A stretch of 64,000 nucleotides of DNA, taken from positions 558,001 to 622,000 of the forward strand of contig CAJFCJ010000006.1 of NCBI GenBank assembly GCA_904063045.1, written 5' to 3'. This stretch comes from Dimorphilus gyrociliatus. Lineage: Eukaryota > Annelida > Polychaeta > Dinophilidae. This document shows positions 25,825-37,531 of the stretch, in pieces. Position 1 is the stretch's first letter, and each line of letters starts with the position of its first letter. The position numbers and the translations under genes are program-made. The notes beneath the pieces are model-generated. The model saw nothing but the letters and a program-made list of their open reading frames with translations, did not search any database and was not told the origin of the DNA.

Positions 25825-28651
25825 ATGTCAAAGTGTATTGACCATGTATGTACTTCACAAAATAATGGTGATTACTCTGCGACTAAAGAGAATGTAAATC
25901 AAGTTCCCAGTCTTCAAAAATCAGCTTTAAAATATATTTTAAATAATGTGGAAAATATTATTGGTCACCGGATGACATTTCTTCCTTGGAATGTAGCAGA
26001 ACTAATATTGGAAGGAATCGATCATGAAATTGACGGAATTCAAGAAAAGTATTTAACATACTTTACTTCTGACAGCTCTTGCTTGAGGACAGTTCGTTTA
26101 AACGGGACAAAAATTAGTCAAAATATCTCAATGAAATTTTTGAAGGGTCATCGAATAGATGTTTTGGAGGCAGTGAACATTCACTTGTTTTGCGTTGAAG
26201 AATGGCTATGCTACGTAGATAATATTCATTTAAAGCACTTAAACATTTCCAAATGCCTACTCAGTAGGCAGGATATAAACGTCATAGTATGTTTAACACG
26301 CTTTCACAACCTCATTACGTTAGACGTTAGCTCGACTGCTTTTAATAATCAAAATTTAAAGTTTGTAGTAGATCAGTTACCCTTACTCCAAGGATTGAAC
26401 TTATCGGAAACAAAAGTAACTGATTTAGAAACTTTGAATAAATTACGGGAATTAAAAATTTTCATGTTCAAAGATAATGATACAAATTCATATAAACATT
26501 TGAAAGATGTTATGAATTTAAAAATGATTGATTTATCTTCTGAATTATGGACAGAACCTCAGAAAAAGTCCCTAACGGATTTGTTACAAATTGCTAAATG
26601 GCCAGATATACGCTATCTCGATATTTCTGGTAATATGGAATGTAATGAGAATATATTGAGGTATGTATTATTTTTTATATACTTGAAAATATAGCCAGTC
26701 TATGAACAATCTTGAAAATCTTTTTAGAAATTTTCTCAAAGCTCATAAAAAGTTAACTTTTCTTGGAATCTTTAAGACAAACTGTGAAAGCCTCACGATT
26801 TTTGATCCAAAACACAAAGAACATTTTTTTGGTTTAAAGGTACGATATCATTATCATTAAATATTTCCGTCAACAAAATTATCATTCAGACTACTGGAAC
26901 GGAAAACCTTGGACAAATAATAACTTCATTGAAGACATATAAACATTATCACTCTTGGTGTTTTGAGTGTATTCGAAAATTTTTTCATTTGTCTCTCCCT
27001 CCGCTAGATTTCAGTACACTTAACATATACTGTGAAAGTATCAACGTAAGCATAATCAAACTTTTTACATTTAATAAGATTGTTTTAACATTTTAGACTT
27101 TGACTGATTTAATGAATCACTGGAAACCAACACGATACAAAAATAGTGAAAAACTAAATATCCACATGGGCGGTTTGGCTTGTCTTTATAATCTTACAAA
27201 AGATGAACCGTCATTATTGCCATTGGGTTTAATATCTGTAATTGTTAATTGCTGTCTGGACGCTGTGGAATGCGGCGTTCATCAAGAGCAACTTGTTAAA
27301 AACGGTCTAATGATTTTATGCTCTGATTACATTTTAAATAACGTTGTAAGTAAAAATACTTTAATCGAGTTATGCTTAATCTGCTTTTTCAGCGTTTTGA
27401 CAGGTATCGATGTTTAAAAACAGTTCTAGATGTCATGTTAGTAACAAACAATGAAGGAATAATTCGAATGTCCGTGGCCATTTGTTCAATATTAGCTTCT
27501 CAGGTAAAGTTTTTTCCAAAAAATTTAAACTAACAACTTTTTTTACAGTTAACAACAAAGCAAACTGCCAAATTATGTAAAAACTCAGAATATATTACAA
27601 AAATGATTGCTTTAGTAAAATCTAAAGTAGAGCCATATTTAAATGTGGACTATGTTTTACGATTTACATTGAGTGCTCTTTGGAATATTACTGATGAATG
27701 CTTACAAACTTGTAGAACATTTATCAAAAAAGGCGGTCTTGATGTTTTTAAACAGGCTTTAGAGGTAAAATGTAAAAGGGAAAATATTGAATATTGTTAA
27801 TAGTTTATTTTCCGTAAAGAAAGTAGATTCACTATCCGTTGATGACCCCTTTGTCAGCACCGAAACAAAACTTTTTGGATTGTTGGTAAGCAGTTATAAT
27901 TCATTTTATTATAATGAATATACTGAATTTCTATTTATTAAATAAAAAATGTTAGAACAATATAGCCGAAATTCCTGAACTAAGAATACACTTGTTAATT
28001 GATGAAGATTTGATGAATGCAATAATTCAAAGACTCAAAAAGTCGAATATTGTCTCAATTGCCTATTTCGCAGCCGGGATACTTGCAAATATAATTATCG
28101 GACGTATGCTAAAACAGTCTTCCTGTAAAGACCTCTATTTTCATCAAAGATATTTTTTTAGACGATTTTTCAGGAAATGAAAAGTTTACGACATTAGTGT
28201 TTGTGAAAAAAAGATCTGAATATGCTAAACTCCTTGTAAGTTTTAAATGTTTAAATACGAAAAGTATCATATCGCAAATTATACTTAAAGGCAGAGTCTG
28301 TTGAATCATGGCCGGAACAAGAAACCGAAGTCGTTGCTTATAGATCGTTCAAACCATTTATACCTCTTCTCCGAAATTCTGAATTTTATGGAGTACAGTT
28401 GTGGGCTTTATGGGCAATAGAACACGTTTGCAAGTTGAACAGTTAGACTAAATTTCATTGTTGACATGACACGATTATGATTCTTTAATGTTTTAGGCAA
28501 GAGATATCTTCCAATGTTTCAAAGAGACGGAATTCTCACAGTTTTAAAAAAAAGGCTTGAAAACTCATATCACATGTTTGGAAACGAAAGATTAAGAAAA
28601 AAAGCAAGAGACGTTATTATATTCTTTGAAGAAAATCGAAATACTTGTTAA
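25825..28651 (+). CDS. ZYG11/ZER1-family cullin-2 E3 ligase substrate receptor
   Basis: Eleven exons (25825-26660, 26728-26839, 26890-27045, 27097-27345, 27393-27503, 27549-27764, 27820-27885, 27956-28103, 28162-28235, 28291-28441, 28497-28651) give 757 aa, the family's usual length. The N-terminal half has irregular leucine-rich repeats (LKHLNISKCLL, LITLDVSSTAF, LQGLNLSETKV). The C-terminal half is armadillo-like and contains the ZYG11 hallmark LRFTLSALWNITDE, then LFGLLNNIAEI, SYFAAGI-like AYFAAGILAN, and VAYRSFKPFIPLL with VQLWALWAIEHVC. In the family this ARM region reads N-terminal glycine degrons and the N-terminus contacts elongin/CUL2. Codon use is strongly AT-rich. Confidence 0.9.
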
Positions 28652-29965
28652 ATATCTAATATATATACTTTTATTTATCTTGTTTCTGCAAAAATTCCTT
28701 CAAGGCGGGAAAGACAATTTTAAAGATATTTTTGAATCAAAAAAACATCTAAGTGACTTTTTACCAGCAATTTTAGGAACATTTTCAAAAGATCTATTGA
28801 ATACAATAAGCAGTATTTTATTCGTTTAATATAAAAGACATTTTTACAAAAAATGATAATAAAAAAACAGTAAAAGTAAAACGACTAGCTAGCTAAGCAT
28901 CAATTAGTTTTTATATAATGTGATGTATTTTTTAATATTATTCATATATAATTATTCATACTATAAAGTTCCATAGTTAAAAACTAAAGTTTCCAAACAC
29001 CGGAATTTTTAATGAGAAAAGGGGAACTGTAGTTCGATCAAACGGTAGAAAGAGTTATTCATGTTTAGCGAAATTTTACCAATCCTCCATGTTTTCTTCG
29101 TTTGAATTAGTTAAAAAACTCATCCAATTCCCTATATGAAATAGTAATAACTATAAAAATTTGTTTGGGGGCTTATGTTCCAATAATTCAGATCTACGGA
29201 TAAATCAGTCCTTTGATATTTGGTCTTCCAATTTATTTATTTATTGATCATTGAGTTGCGACAGTCATGATAATAAATAATTATGATAAGTTGCTAAAAA
29301 ATAAACTTCATTGGTTTAGATGTTTCTAAATCATGCTTGTGTTGGAAAAACTTTCATTGAAAGATGATTTTTGTAGAAGAAATTTCCATTTAAAGCATCA
29401 GTTTTTCAGTCTGTTTTTAATATGTAATTAGACAGCTTTCAAATAATTATGAAACACACCGAATGTTCAAAACCATGAAAACTTTTTGTTGAAAAATATT
29501 TGTTATCTAAAGAATTTAGAAAAAGATTTTTTTACAAATATATTTTTTTAGAAATTCAGACACAATTATTTAGACACGGATACATTTATTTTCGATTATT
29601 TGTAACAAAATTCAATTGTACATTGAACTTCAATCGAAGCCTAAAAAAGATCAATAACTTCAGAAATGTATATTTTGGAGAAAACATCAGAATTCTGAAA
29701 GTGATGTAACATAAATAATGATAAACTGAACATCTTTAAAAGAAGTAAGCCTTAGAACCATTTAGAGAAAGCTAAAAAGGCAATTTCAAATTCAAAAGAA
29801 TCAGGGAAAGAACAGTTGTCATCACTAAAGATTGAAAACAAAGTGATTAGGGAAAATCTAGACTGATTTAGTTAGCCAACTGGACCTGATGATTTTAGAA
29901 AATAGACTAACAATGATGAAAAACAGGTTAGGGTGACGCAAAATATGGGGAGAGCGGAGTATTGA
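28652..29965. other. Intergenic, AT-rich, gene-poor
   Basis: Short frames exist (28626-28829, 29500-29709), but their composition is that of translated AT-rich DNA and no domain is visible. The latter part may belong to the decayed transposon. Confidence 0.45.
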
Positions 29966-30237
29966 AGTAGGTTTTGATATTCTCTGATGACATATTCGGA
30001 GTTTCGAGGAAAAGGAAAAAAAAATGCCGAAATTTCATTGTTGAAGATGTTTTTCCTGTTATAGAAAAGATTGAGACAAAAATGGGCGAGAAGTGCATCT
30101 TCCAGCCAGAAAATGCTAGATATCATTCAGAAAGAGCAACAGAAAGGGCCTTTAAAAAGAATGAAATCAAGACTACTGATTGGCCAACAAGGAGCCCTGA
30201 CCTAAGCCCAATCGAGAACATGTGGCACCTAACATAA
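29966..30237 (+). pseudogene. Tc1/mariner-type transposase relic (C-terminal half)
   Basis: The frame contains IFSDD, then a stretch ending in QPENARYH where active elements have the catalytic Asp-Asn (QDNAxxH), and TDWPTRSPDLSPIENMW, the typical last DDE/DDD block of Tc1 transposases. The N-terminal DNA-binding half is not intact, and the second catalytic Asp has become Glu, so the copy is dead. A second relic in the opposite direction lies about 260 bp downstream. Confidence 0.8.
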
Positions 30238-30519
30238 ATAATGGTCTATAAGGAGCCACAATTGAAGAATTTAGGTAAGTTTTTACATAATTTTTTGTTT
30301 TTATAATATGTATTGTTCTGTTGATTTTTAATCTATTATTGATAATAATAATAATTGGAGCAGGCGGTATGATGTTCATTTTTTTAACTTCTTTTTATAA
30401 ACACTATGCCTCATTACCATGTAAGTTAGATAACAAGTAAGGTTGCCTTTTTACAATCTCGTAGGAACACTTTTGGATTTTCATCCAAAATTCCTTCTCA
30501 GATTCGAAATGTGCACTCT

Positions 30520-30940
30520 CATAAACAAGTTTTTGGTGAGATGCCACATAGAGTGAATTTGGCTGAGATCAGGTCTCTTTGCAAGCCAATCAAGAGGGTG
30601 GATCCATTTATCTCAAAGTATTGGCCAATGCAGTTTTGCATTGTCTTGATAGAAGATGTTCTACCTCTCCGCTTTGACTGATATGTCTTTTATTATAGGC
30701 AGAACATCTTCCACAATAAAACTGCTATAGTATTCAGGTTTTTCTTCATCCTCCATTACACAAATATTCAATTAGATGTTATGCGTTTCTATCAATTACT
30801 CCATCTCTGCCGATATTTTTCATTGTGATCCCTGAAAAGACTTCACAATTTTCACAATCATTGGTTCTCAAGTTATCGGGGTCACTCAGTGAAAATCTAG
30901 CCCCGTCGGTGAAAATTATTTTAGACTAGTCTAGATGTTG
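30520..30940 (-). pseudogene. Second Tc1/mariner-type transposase relic, opposite strand
   Basis: Reading the minus strand from about 30940 gives IIFTDGARFSLSDPDN, then FIVEDVLPIIKDI, FYQDNAKLHW, and DWLAKRPDLSQIHSMWHLT, interrupted by several stops and at least one frame change. The FIVEDV, DW..RPDLS and MWHLT blocks match the relic at 29966-30237, so both derive from one element family. This copy keeps the QDN motif that the other has lost. Confidence 0.78.
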
Positions 30941-30959
30941 ACCTCACTCGTTTATACTT

Positions 30960-32421
30960 GAAATTTTGTTTTTTACAGATCTTTCTGAAATGTTAGTTGT
31001 AGTAAAATTTATCAACCTTTTATCAATATAGAAAAAATTGATGTTTACGAAACATATGTTGCTGTTAATAATAACAAATATTATCTTTTTATCAATTATT
31101 TTTTTGATATTACTTTAAGTATATATAAATTTAAATAAAAAATACTTATTTCGGGGGAAAAAATATTTTGACCTTTTTTTTAAATTTGGCTTTTTAAGAT
31201 TTAGAGTGTTTATGCTGATTACTCTATATTTGAAAAGCCGAAAGTTTCTAACCGTATGGAGCGATCAAATATATAAAATCAGGAAAATTACATATTTACC
31301 CATAGAAATCAAATTGGTCAAAAATCTAGCAAGAAACCAAAATATTAACACTCACGTTCTTCTTTGTATTTTTTGTAAATACCTTCCATAGAAATATCAA
31401 TATAAAATCTAGATCGAAAAATATAAATAGATTTTAGCAAATTCTTAAAAAAGAAACATGTCTTAAGTTTTAAAACTAAAATGGTCTTTAAACGAAATTA
31501 GAATTTAGGCGTAAAACATTTTTAAAAAATATTTTTATTTCTGCTAATGTAAATTCAAATATTTTTTTCAAAATACTTGTTCTTTATGATATCTTAACTT
31601 GATCCTACACATTATTTGGAATAAGTGTAATACGGAGATTTTCAGACGATAAATCTGTTTTACTTACAATAGACTACCGTTGGGTAAAATTTCACAAGTC
31701 AATTTATTAAACAAAAGCAAAAAATGTATTTTTAACAGTTTAACCAAAATAATAAGCTTTTAACTTTTCCTACAAATTGTTATATTTACCAATTTAGTAT
31801 GTTTTTATAACAAAATATAATTTTTAACTATGTAGAATGTCGTTCCGTATGGGAAATTTGAAGGTGGGGAGAAACTATATTAAGATTAACCATTAAAATC
31901 TTTTTATACGAAGTTTTTGATTTAAAACAAGTATTTTCAATCCTTTCCTTCTGGAGAAATTTCTGTAAAAACTAATTGAATGGCTTTTTTTTTACATATT
32001 ATCAACATTTGTCATGTCTATTAAAAGGCAGCCTAGTAGTCTCTTTAAGAGATTAGAAAAAAAATTGACTTGATATATTGCACAATGATAAAAACATGCC
32101 AAAAATATCAGAAAACATGAAAAGTGACATCGAAAAGTGTTTGTTAAAAACTATTTCTAAATGCCCTTTTAGTAATAAGATACAATACAATTAAAGAGTT
32201 ATTATTACTATTGTATTATAATACAGTTAAATAAAAAGAAAATGTAGTTTATAACTTTATCTCTACGTAAAATAGGTGACATCCGAAAAATTGCTCGTAT
32301 CCTAAAATTCCTCAAACAAGCCGTTTAAAACTTTAGTAGTTTTTGTCTATAATTGTATTTTAAATTACTTTTTGATCATTCCGAACATACAACATTTAAA
32401 CATTCAACTTAGTTTTTCTTT
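30960..32421. other. Intergenic, very AT-rich
   Basis: No protein-like frame or RNA gene is recognised in about 1.46 kb. The terminal inverted repeats of the neighbouring transposon relics could not be picked out by eye. Confidence 0.45.
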
Positions 32422-32724
32422 TTAAACGTTTTTAACATCTCTTCCAAATCTTCCTCCAACTTGAAGTAGATCATGGGCGATTCTCTTTTTAAAATCAGCA
32501 TCACTGCTTCTCTTCTTTCCAAATCTACCACCTCCCCATCCATAATCTGCGTATGTTTTTTGTCGTTTATCTCTTCCAGAGCGAATGATTTCTAAAGCTT
32601 TATTGAAAAAAATTTTACATTGCTCCAAATCTGTGTTTTCATTAGCAGTCTCAGTAGCTGCACTGAAAACTAATGAACACACTAAGATAGCACCCAAAAC
32701 AGTGATAAGTTTAGAACTTAGCAT
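32422..32724 (-). CDS. RFamide-type neuropeptide precursor (two GGRFamide peptides)
   Basis: This is a single-exon frame of 100 aa. Residues ~1-24 are a signal peptide (hydrophobic LITVLGAILVCSLVFSA). After a DKR site comes QKTYADYGWGGGRF followed by GKKR, the classical amidation and cleavage signal. After FKKR comes IAHDLLQVGGRF followed by GR. The expected products are two amidated peptides sharing GGRFamide, the first possibly with N-terminal pyroglutamate. Such precursors are expressed in neurons or endocrine cells and act on class A GPCRs. I cannot assign the family: luqin/RYamide-like and other RFamides share only the C-terminal residues. Confidence 0.85.
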   Translation of the reverse strand: MLSSKLITVLGAILVCSLVFSAATETANENTDLEQCKIFFNKALEIIRSGRDKRQKTYADYGWGGGRFGKKRSSDADFKKRIAHDLLQVGGRFGRDVKNV

Positions 32725-33160
32725 TTTAACTCTCTCACTTTGCTAAAAATGTTTACGAATGTTTTTTTTCAACATATTTATACTGTTACATTTATTGTTA
32801 TTCAAAAGAGGTTTATGTTAATTCTTCTACCAATAGGACTTTTCATTTAAAATACCAATAATACTTTTGCTTTGTAATTATGTCACTGTATGGTTTTCGC
32901 CTTTAATAACATCTCTAGCGTGAAAAGGAAAACCGTAAGAGTTTAAATTGTAAGGAGGTTTCTACGCTTTGCGTGACGCTTTTTTGGGTAGTCAGAAATA
33001 GGCGATAAAATGATAATCTGATGTGGCAGTCTCGTTAAACAGTTTGGCTTTTCTTTCTTTTTTTACACGATACCATTTTAACTCCCTCTTTAGTAGAATT
33101 TGCCAACTAATAACCAAGGAATAAAAAATGAATTTAAAGAATTTGTTCATTTGACCTAAA
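32725..33160. promoter_or_regulatory. Divergent upstream region of the RFamide and PLAC8 genes
   Basis: About 436 bp between divergent start codons. No perfect regulatory motif stands out. Confidence 0.35.
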
Positions 33161-33914
33161 ATGTCCAGTCTGTCTACAACAGCCTGCTATCCAAAATTGT
33201 CAAAAAGTCGAGAATGGAAATATTCAATATGCCACTGTTTTAAATCTCCAAAAATTTGCTGTAAGAGTGTTTTCTGCCCGTGCTGGGTCTTCGGTAGGAC
33301 AGCTGAAAAAGTTGACGAAGACTGCTTTTGCTGTGGTTGTCTTTGGCTTCTTGCGTTTCCTGGTCTTTATGGTCATTTTCGTGTACGTGGACGAATTCGC
33401 GAATATCTTGATATTAATGTAAGTTATTTACGGTTTGTTTTTGCGCCATTTTCACAAAATATTGCCTACAATTGAATGCTCAGATCAGATTTGCTTTTCA
33501 CGCATAAAGCATGATTGAATGGAATAAGTCGATTGATAATGGCAATCGCTGGTTTCTTAATATTTTTGATATTTTTAAAAATTTTCAACTTTCTGTTTTC
33601 TCGTTCGTTTGTCCTTGTTTAGTTTTTGGATCAATAACAAAAACATTGGGAGAAAATTTTAAATTTTGTTCTTGTCTCTTTTGTCTATGCTGCTTTGGTT
33701 GCTATGCTCACTATCGTGTCCGAGGGGTTTTAAGACAAAAAATGAATATTATGGTAATTGTTCAATACTTTTAAGAATTAAACTATTCGAAATTTTTTAG
33801 GGAAGCTGGAAAACCGATTGTCTGTACGCCTATTTTTGTGGACCATGCGCATTGATTCAAGAAGCACAAGAGCTCGAACAAAACCTTAAAGAAAAAAAAA
33901 TCGAAAGATCATAA
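33161..33914 (+). CDS. PLAC8-family cysteine-rich protein, isoform using exon A
   Basis: Exon A 33161-33418 joins exon C 33801-33914, both phase 0, 123 aa. Exon A has the PLAC8 start (W-x-YSICHCFKSPKICCKSV then FCPCWVFGR), a Cys-rich hydrophobic centre and HFRVRGRIREYLDIN; exon C completes the domain with W-x-TDCLYAYFCGPCALIQEAQE, the family's C-terminal CxxCxxxQE block. PLAC8/cornifelin/FCR proteins are small membrane-associated Cys-rich proteins whose roles range from metal transport to cell-size control; function here is unknown. Exon B, between them, is a second copy of exon A and would compete for the same exon C. Confidence 0.8.
33511..33753 (+). CDS. PLAC8 alternative exon B (duplicate of exon A, with its own ATG)
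   Basis: The 243-nt frame (81 codons, ATG 33511) aligns along its length with exon A: WFLNIFDIFKNFQLSVF then VCPCLVFGS, CxCLFCLCC and AHYRVRGVLRQKMNIM, ending at a phase-0 donor ATG|GTAATT. Joined to exon C (33801-33914) it gives a complete 118-aa PLAC8 protein. Both copies end in the same phase before one shared last exon, so this is either a mutually exclusive exon pair or a second promoter/first exon. It has lost some cysteines of exon A (CHC, ICC). Confidence 0.7.
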
Positions 33915-34033
33915 CAATAAACTCTAAAAGTATAATTTCTAATAATCCGTAGTGTATACACATAAAATGCCTAATGCTAAGCCTTATATTAAATATTTTC
34001 AATAATAAACACTTCAGAAATATTTTTATATGA

Positions 34034-35350
34034 TCAAGCGTTTTTTACTCGATCCCAATGTAGAGGTCCTCTTTTTCGCCATGGTCCTACTTCGTTTTTT
34101 CGTGGACTTAATTCACATTGAAGTTGCTGCCATCGTTGATCATTTTCTATTACACCTTTGTTTAAAACATCTCTTTTACCTTAAACAAGAATATATTTCA
34201 ACTTACCTTCTTCACATTGTTGTTTACTTTTTGACAACATTTGTTGCTGTTGTTTCTCGATTTTATCAGCGTGGGTAAATTTCGATAAATGCTCATGTGC
34301 TTTTTCTTTCATGGGACCTGAAAACACAAATCAAGCCCAACATATAAAGCTAATGAATAATACCTGTTAAAGTCCCAGTAAGCTTAGTAATCAATTTAAC
34401 CCTGAGATCAGAAAGGGATTCGTTAGGTCTTCTGTTGTTATCGCTGTGTGCTGAAGTACTTCCTTCATTTTTCGCGCTAAAATCGTGCTGTTGTGGCGAA
34501 AGTCTTCCATGATATTCATCAACAAGCCTTTGTAGTTTTGGAAATAGAAGGTTACTATCGTGTCGAATTTTTGAAAGCCTTCTGTTTGTTTTATTTAAAA
34601 AAATAGGTATTGTATGTAAAGAGGACACTTCGTTTGTGTCACTCATTTTCTCGCTTGGTTCGCTGATTATTTCAGGTGGTGCAAAACCAGAAAAGCCAGG
34701 ATGTAGAAGCAAAGGCATTGTTTTAAAACAGTCGTTAGCGGGTTTGGGAATTTTGTCTATGACGGGAACCAGCAATGTTTTCGACCGATACACTCCTTCA
34801 ATTGACTCATCCGGATTTATTTTCAGAATGTCAGCCTGTTCATCTAAAGCTTGAGTTTTTATGTCACTAAATGTATGACCACGAAATATCTTTCTACTAT
34901 TTTGTGGTTTTACAGAATCAATTGTGTCTGAAGTCAATGGTCTTTTTGAGTTTTCCATCAGTGGCTTTTTCTTTATTTTTTTTTTCTGAACAGGCGGATT
35001 TGACCAAAGAGTTAGTTCTTTTTCAAGTACCTTTAAAAGCTTTTTTGAAGTTGCGGCTAAAATATTTATGCACTTACTTGATTTATGAAAAACATTCTCT
35101 GATTAAAATTCAGAACAACATTGCGTCGTCTCCTTTGACGATCAATTTTGGTTGAGTAAGCTTCTAGCTGCCTCTTTTCTCGAGGATTGGCGAAACATAG
35201 AGCTTCTCCCAAATCTGTTCCTTTAAAAGCCTTTGAGTAGTCTGGCATTTGTAGAGCATGAACGTTGTATTCATTTGGTTTCACAAAATCGACATTAGAT
35301 ATTGCTACATTTTTTGCACATTTTCTTTTTGCGAAGATTTTTTCAGACAT
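34034..35350 (-). CDS. Uncharacterised basic protein
   Basis: Exons 35350-35078, 35030-34364, 34317-34207 and 34155-34034 total 1173 nt, 390 aa; the first intron is only 47 nt. The protein is hydrophilic and lacks a signal peptide or membrane segment. The N-terminus carries NEYNVHALQMPDYSKAF and a basic IDRQRRRRN patch; the middle is Lys/Ser/Pro-rich and probably disordered; the C-terminus is Gln/Lys-rich (KIEKQQQQM) and ends in a W-rich motif, GPWRKRGPLHWDRVK. I do not recognise the family. The conserved-looking aromatic end could be a binding motif; a role in cilia or cytoskeleton would be a guess only. Confidence 0.75.
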
Positions 35351-35648
35351 GTTTCTCTTTTGTAGAATTTTTGATATTTAAGAGAAATTTAGTGGTGGAT
35401 TAGTAATTTTTTCGATTATGATTTACTTTATATTAAGATTATTGATAATATTTTATTTTAATAATCCTTTCTTTGAGTTTAGATTACTAAGACATAATTA
35501 ATATTCTTAAAGCCATTAAACTAAAGCCTATTTTTTTTTAGATCGAAATGTCTATTATACTTGTGTATTTATTGCAAAGAATATAGACATGATAATATTA
35601 AATATTTTAACGATAAAATATAGACAAATTTTATTTTTGTCAGTCATT
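35351..35648. other. Intergenic, AT-rich
   Basis: 298 bp between the uncharacterised gene start and the PSMD9 stop. Nothing else is seen. Confidence 0.5.
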
Positions 35649-36278
35649 TTAATTTTTTATAATAATATGACATCCAATCAAGCCTATTCCAGTCCATTCT
35701 TTAGGTTTTAGCTTCAGAATTTTAACCTCACTTCCACTCCGAACTCTCAAAAGAATAGTTTTGTTCTTACTGTGCTGAACAATTTGAGCCACAGATGATA
35801 AACCATCAAAATTATTTTTTGTCATCGATCCGAATTGTAAAATTTCGTCTCCTGGTTTTAAACCGGCAATAAAGGCCGGAGATTGTTTTTCAACTGAAGA
35901 TATTTTTAGAAAACCTTCTTTTGTAATAGAGTTATCTAGCTTTTCCATTTCCTTAGCGATTTCATGATTTTTATGTGAATGCAAATCATATAGAATGTTT
36001 TCAATGATTTTCATTAAATCCTTGTAATCATTTTGTAAACAATTAATTTTATTTCTGACAATTCTTGTTGATAAAATGTCAATGTCAGATCTTGGGAATC
36101 CCTCGTTGTCAATTAAATTTTCGGTTAAATTCGTTCCTATCTAAAAAAAAAATTATTGGAAAAATACAAAGTAGATAGATAGTCTTACCATTTTTAATTC
36201 GTTATGTAGAGTGTTTAATTCATCTTCCATTGAAGCCTTTTTCGACATTAAAGCAGAAATGTTTTGAAAATCAGACAT
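35649..36278 (-). CDS. PSMD9: 26S proteasome non-ATPase regulatory subunit 9 (assembly chaperone p27)
   Basis: Exons 36278-36189 and 36140-35649, phase 0, 193 aa. The N-terminal helical part reads MSDFQNISALMSKKASMEDEL; exon 2 begins with the family motif LIDNEGFPRSDIDI and CLQNDYK. Residues ~105-185 are a PDZ-like domain (SPAFIAGLKPGDEILQFGS), with the conserved VQHS and final WTGIGLIGCHI. PSMD9 escorts the Rpt ATPase base subunits during proteasome assembly and is not in the finished particle. Its 5' end is 147 bp from the divergent glycosyltransferase start. Confidence 0.95.
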
Positions 36279-36425
36279 GGTCAATATTTGAACGAAATGT
36301 TTTCCACTTATTTAAAATTGTGATATCCATTCACCGCCATTTTGCTACCTTCAACATTAGTCTAATATACAGGACGAAAAGCTTTTAAAAAAACTGCTGT
36401 GATGTAAACAAGTTTTAAATGAAGT

Positions 36426-37531
36426 ATGTTTCCTAATATAAGAAAAATCTTTTTCTGTTCAATTTCAATAGTCTTGCTGTTATTTATTTGGAAAAATTAT
36501 GTGACATTGCATAGTGGGAAAACTACTAAAGTTGCTGTTACAGAAAAAACTGTAATTTCTACTCACAATTTAAAATTTCCAAGAAATGTGTCAACAGTAT
36601 CAGAATCAAACTTTGTGACAGACTCTATTCCCCTAAATGAAAATTCCTACTATACACTAGCTGATAAAGAGATAAACTCGTTTTATTTCAAATTTCTCTT
36701 TCCTCAAAAAGAGCTATGTTCAGATAAAACTGTATTCTTCATTGTTATTTTATCAGCAGGTATTATATCCATTTTCACGTTTTCCTTTTTTACCAGAAAT
36801 TTTTTTCTATAGTTATGAATACCGTCCAACGTGAAGCCATTCGTAAAACATGGGCCTCTAAAGAGTCGAGTCATATTAAAAGTGGAGCTTATAAAATTTT
36901 TTTTCTCTTGGGTAACGTTGAAGCCGAAGGAACAGATTTTTGGATTTTTAAAGAAACCGAAAAATATAGAGATATTATCCAAGTAAATATTACTGACACG
37001 ATGTCCAATCTTGTGTATAAATCTTTGGCATCTCTAAAGCTGAAGCGTGATCACTGCGGCACTGCATCCTTCTATGTAAAAGTGGATGATGATGTTCTAC
37101 TTAATCTTCACAATTTAGAAACTGCAATATCCAAAGCTAAAATGAAAAACTGGGGAATTATGGGGTCACTAAATATCCAAGATAAAGTCAAAAGAAAATA
37201 TTCTAGAGCCGTCAGTAAGAAAACTTATCCATTCACGTTTTACCCAAAGTACGAAACTGGTGCATGCTATGTCATTACTAAAGATCTAATTGAACCATTA
37301 ATATCAGCATCTAAAAAAATGAAAACAATAAAAAGTGAAGATGCATATATTACCGGTATATTGGGAAGAATGCTAAAAGTTAAACATTATAAACAGGAAG
37401 GGTTTTCTTTTTGGAAATCTTTGATTTCAAAAGATGAATGTGAATTCATTAAAGGAAAAATTTCCCTTACAAATTTTGAATCACCAAAAAAAATGGAAGA
37501 GTATTGGCACAAAGCCCAGATGTGTAGCTAA
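36426..37531 (+). CDS. Beta-1,3-galactosyltransferase-like glycosyltransferase (GT31), copy 1
   Basis: Exons 36426-36759 and 36813-37531 (53-nt intron) give 350 aa. Type II membrane topology: short basic cytosolic tail, TM ~8-22, then a stem. The catalytic domain has the REAIRKTWAS motif, a KVDDDV DxD metal site near residue 201, YETGACYVITKDL, and EDAYITGI, all in the GT31 order. It should act in the Golgi lumen and transfer Gal or GlcNAc in beta-1,3 linkage; donor and acceptor cannot be read from sequence. A paralogue follows directly. Confidence 0.88.

Noticed and set aside
28626-28829. 68-codon frame after the ZYG11-type gene
   Set aside because: It overlaps the last exon in another frame and is translated AT-rich sequence; no acceptor or domain supports a further exon.
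29500-29709. 69-codon frame rich in Phe, Asn and Lys
   Set aside because: Typical of random AT-rich DNA; no recognisable motif.
34030-34278. Hydrophobic plus-strand frame that looks like a membrane protein
   Set aside because: It is the antisense of exons 3-4 of the uncharacterised minus-strand gene, whose phases and splice sites are coherent.
35066-35110. Apparent frameshift between two parts of the uncharacterised gene
   Set aside because: A 47-nt intron (donor after 35078, acceptor before 35030) restores the frame in phase 0, so no mutation is needed.
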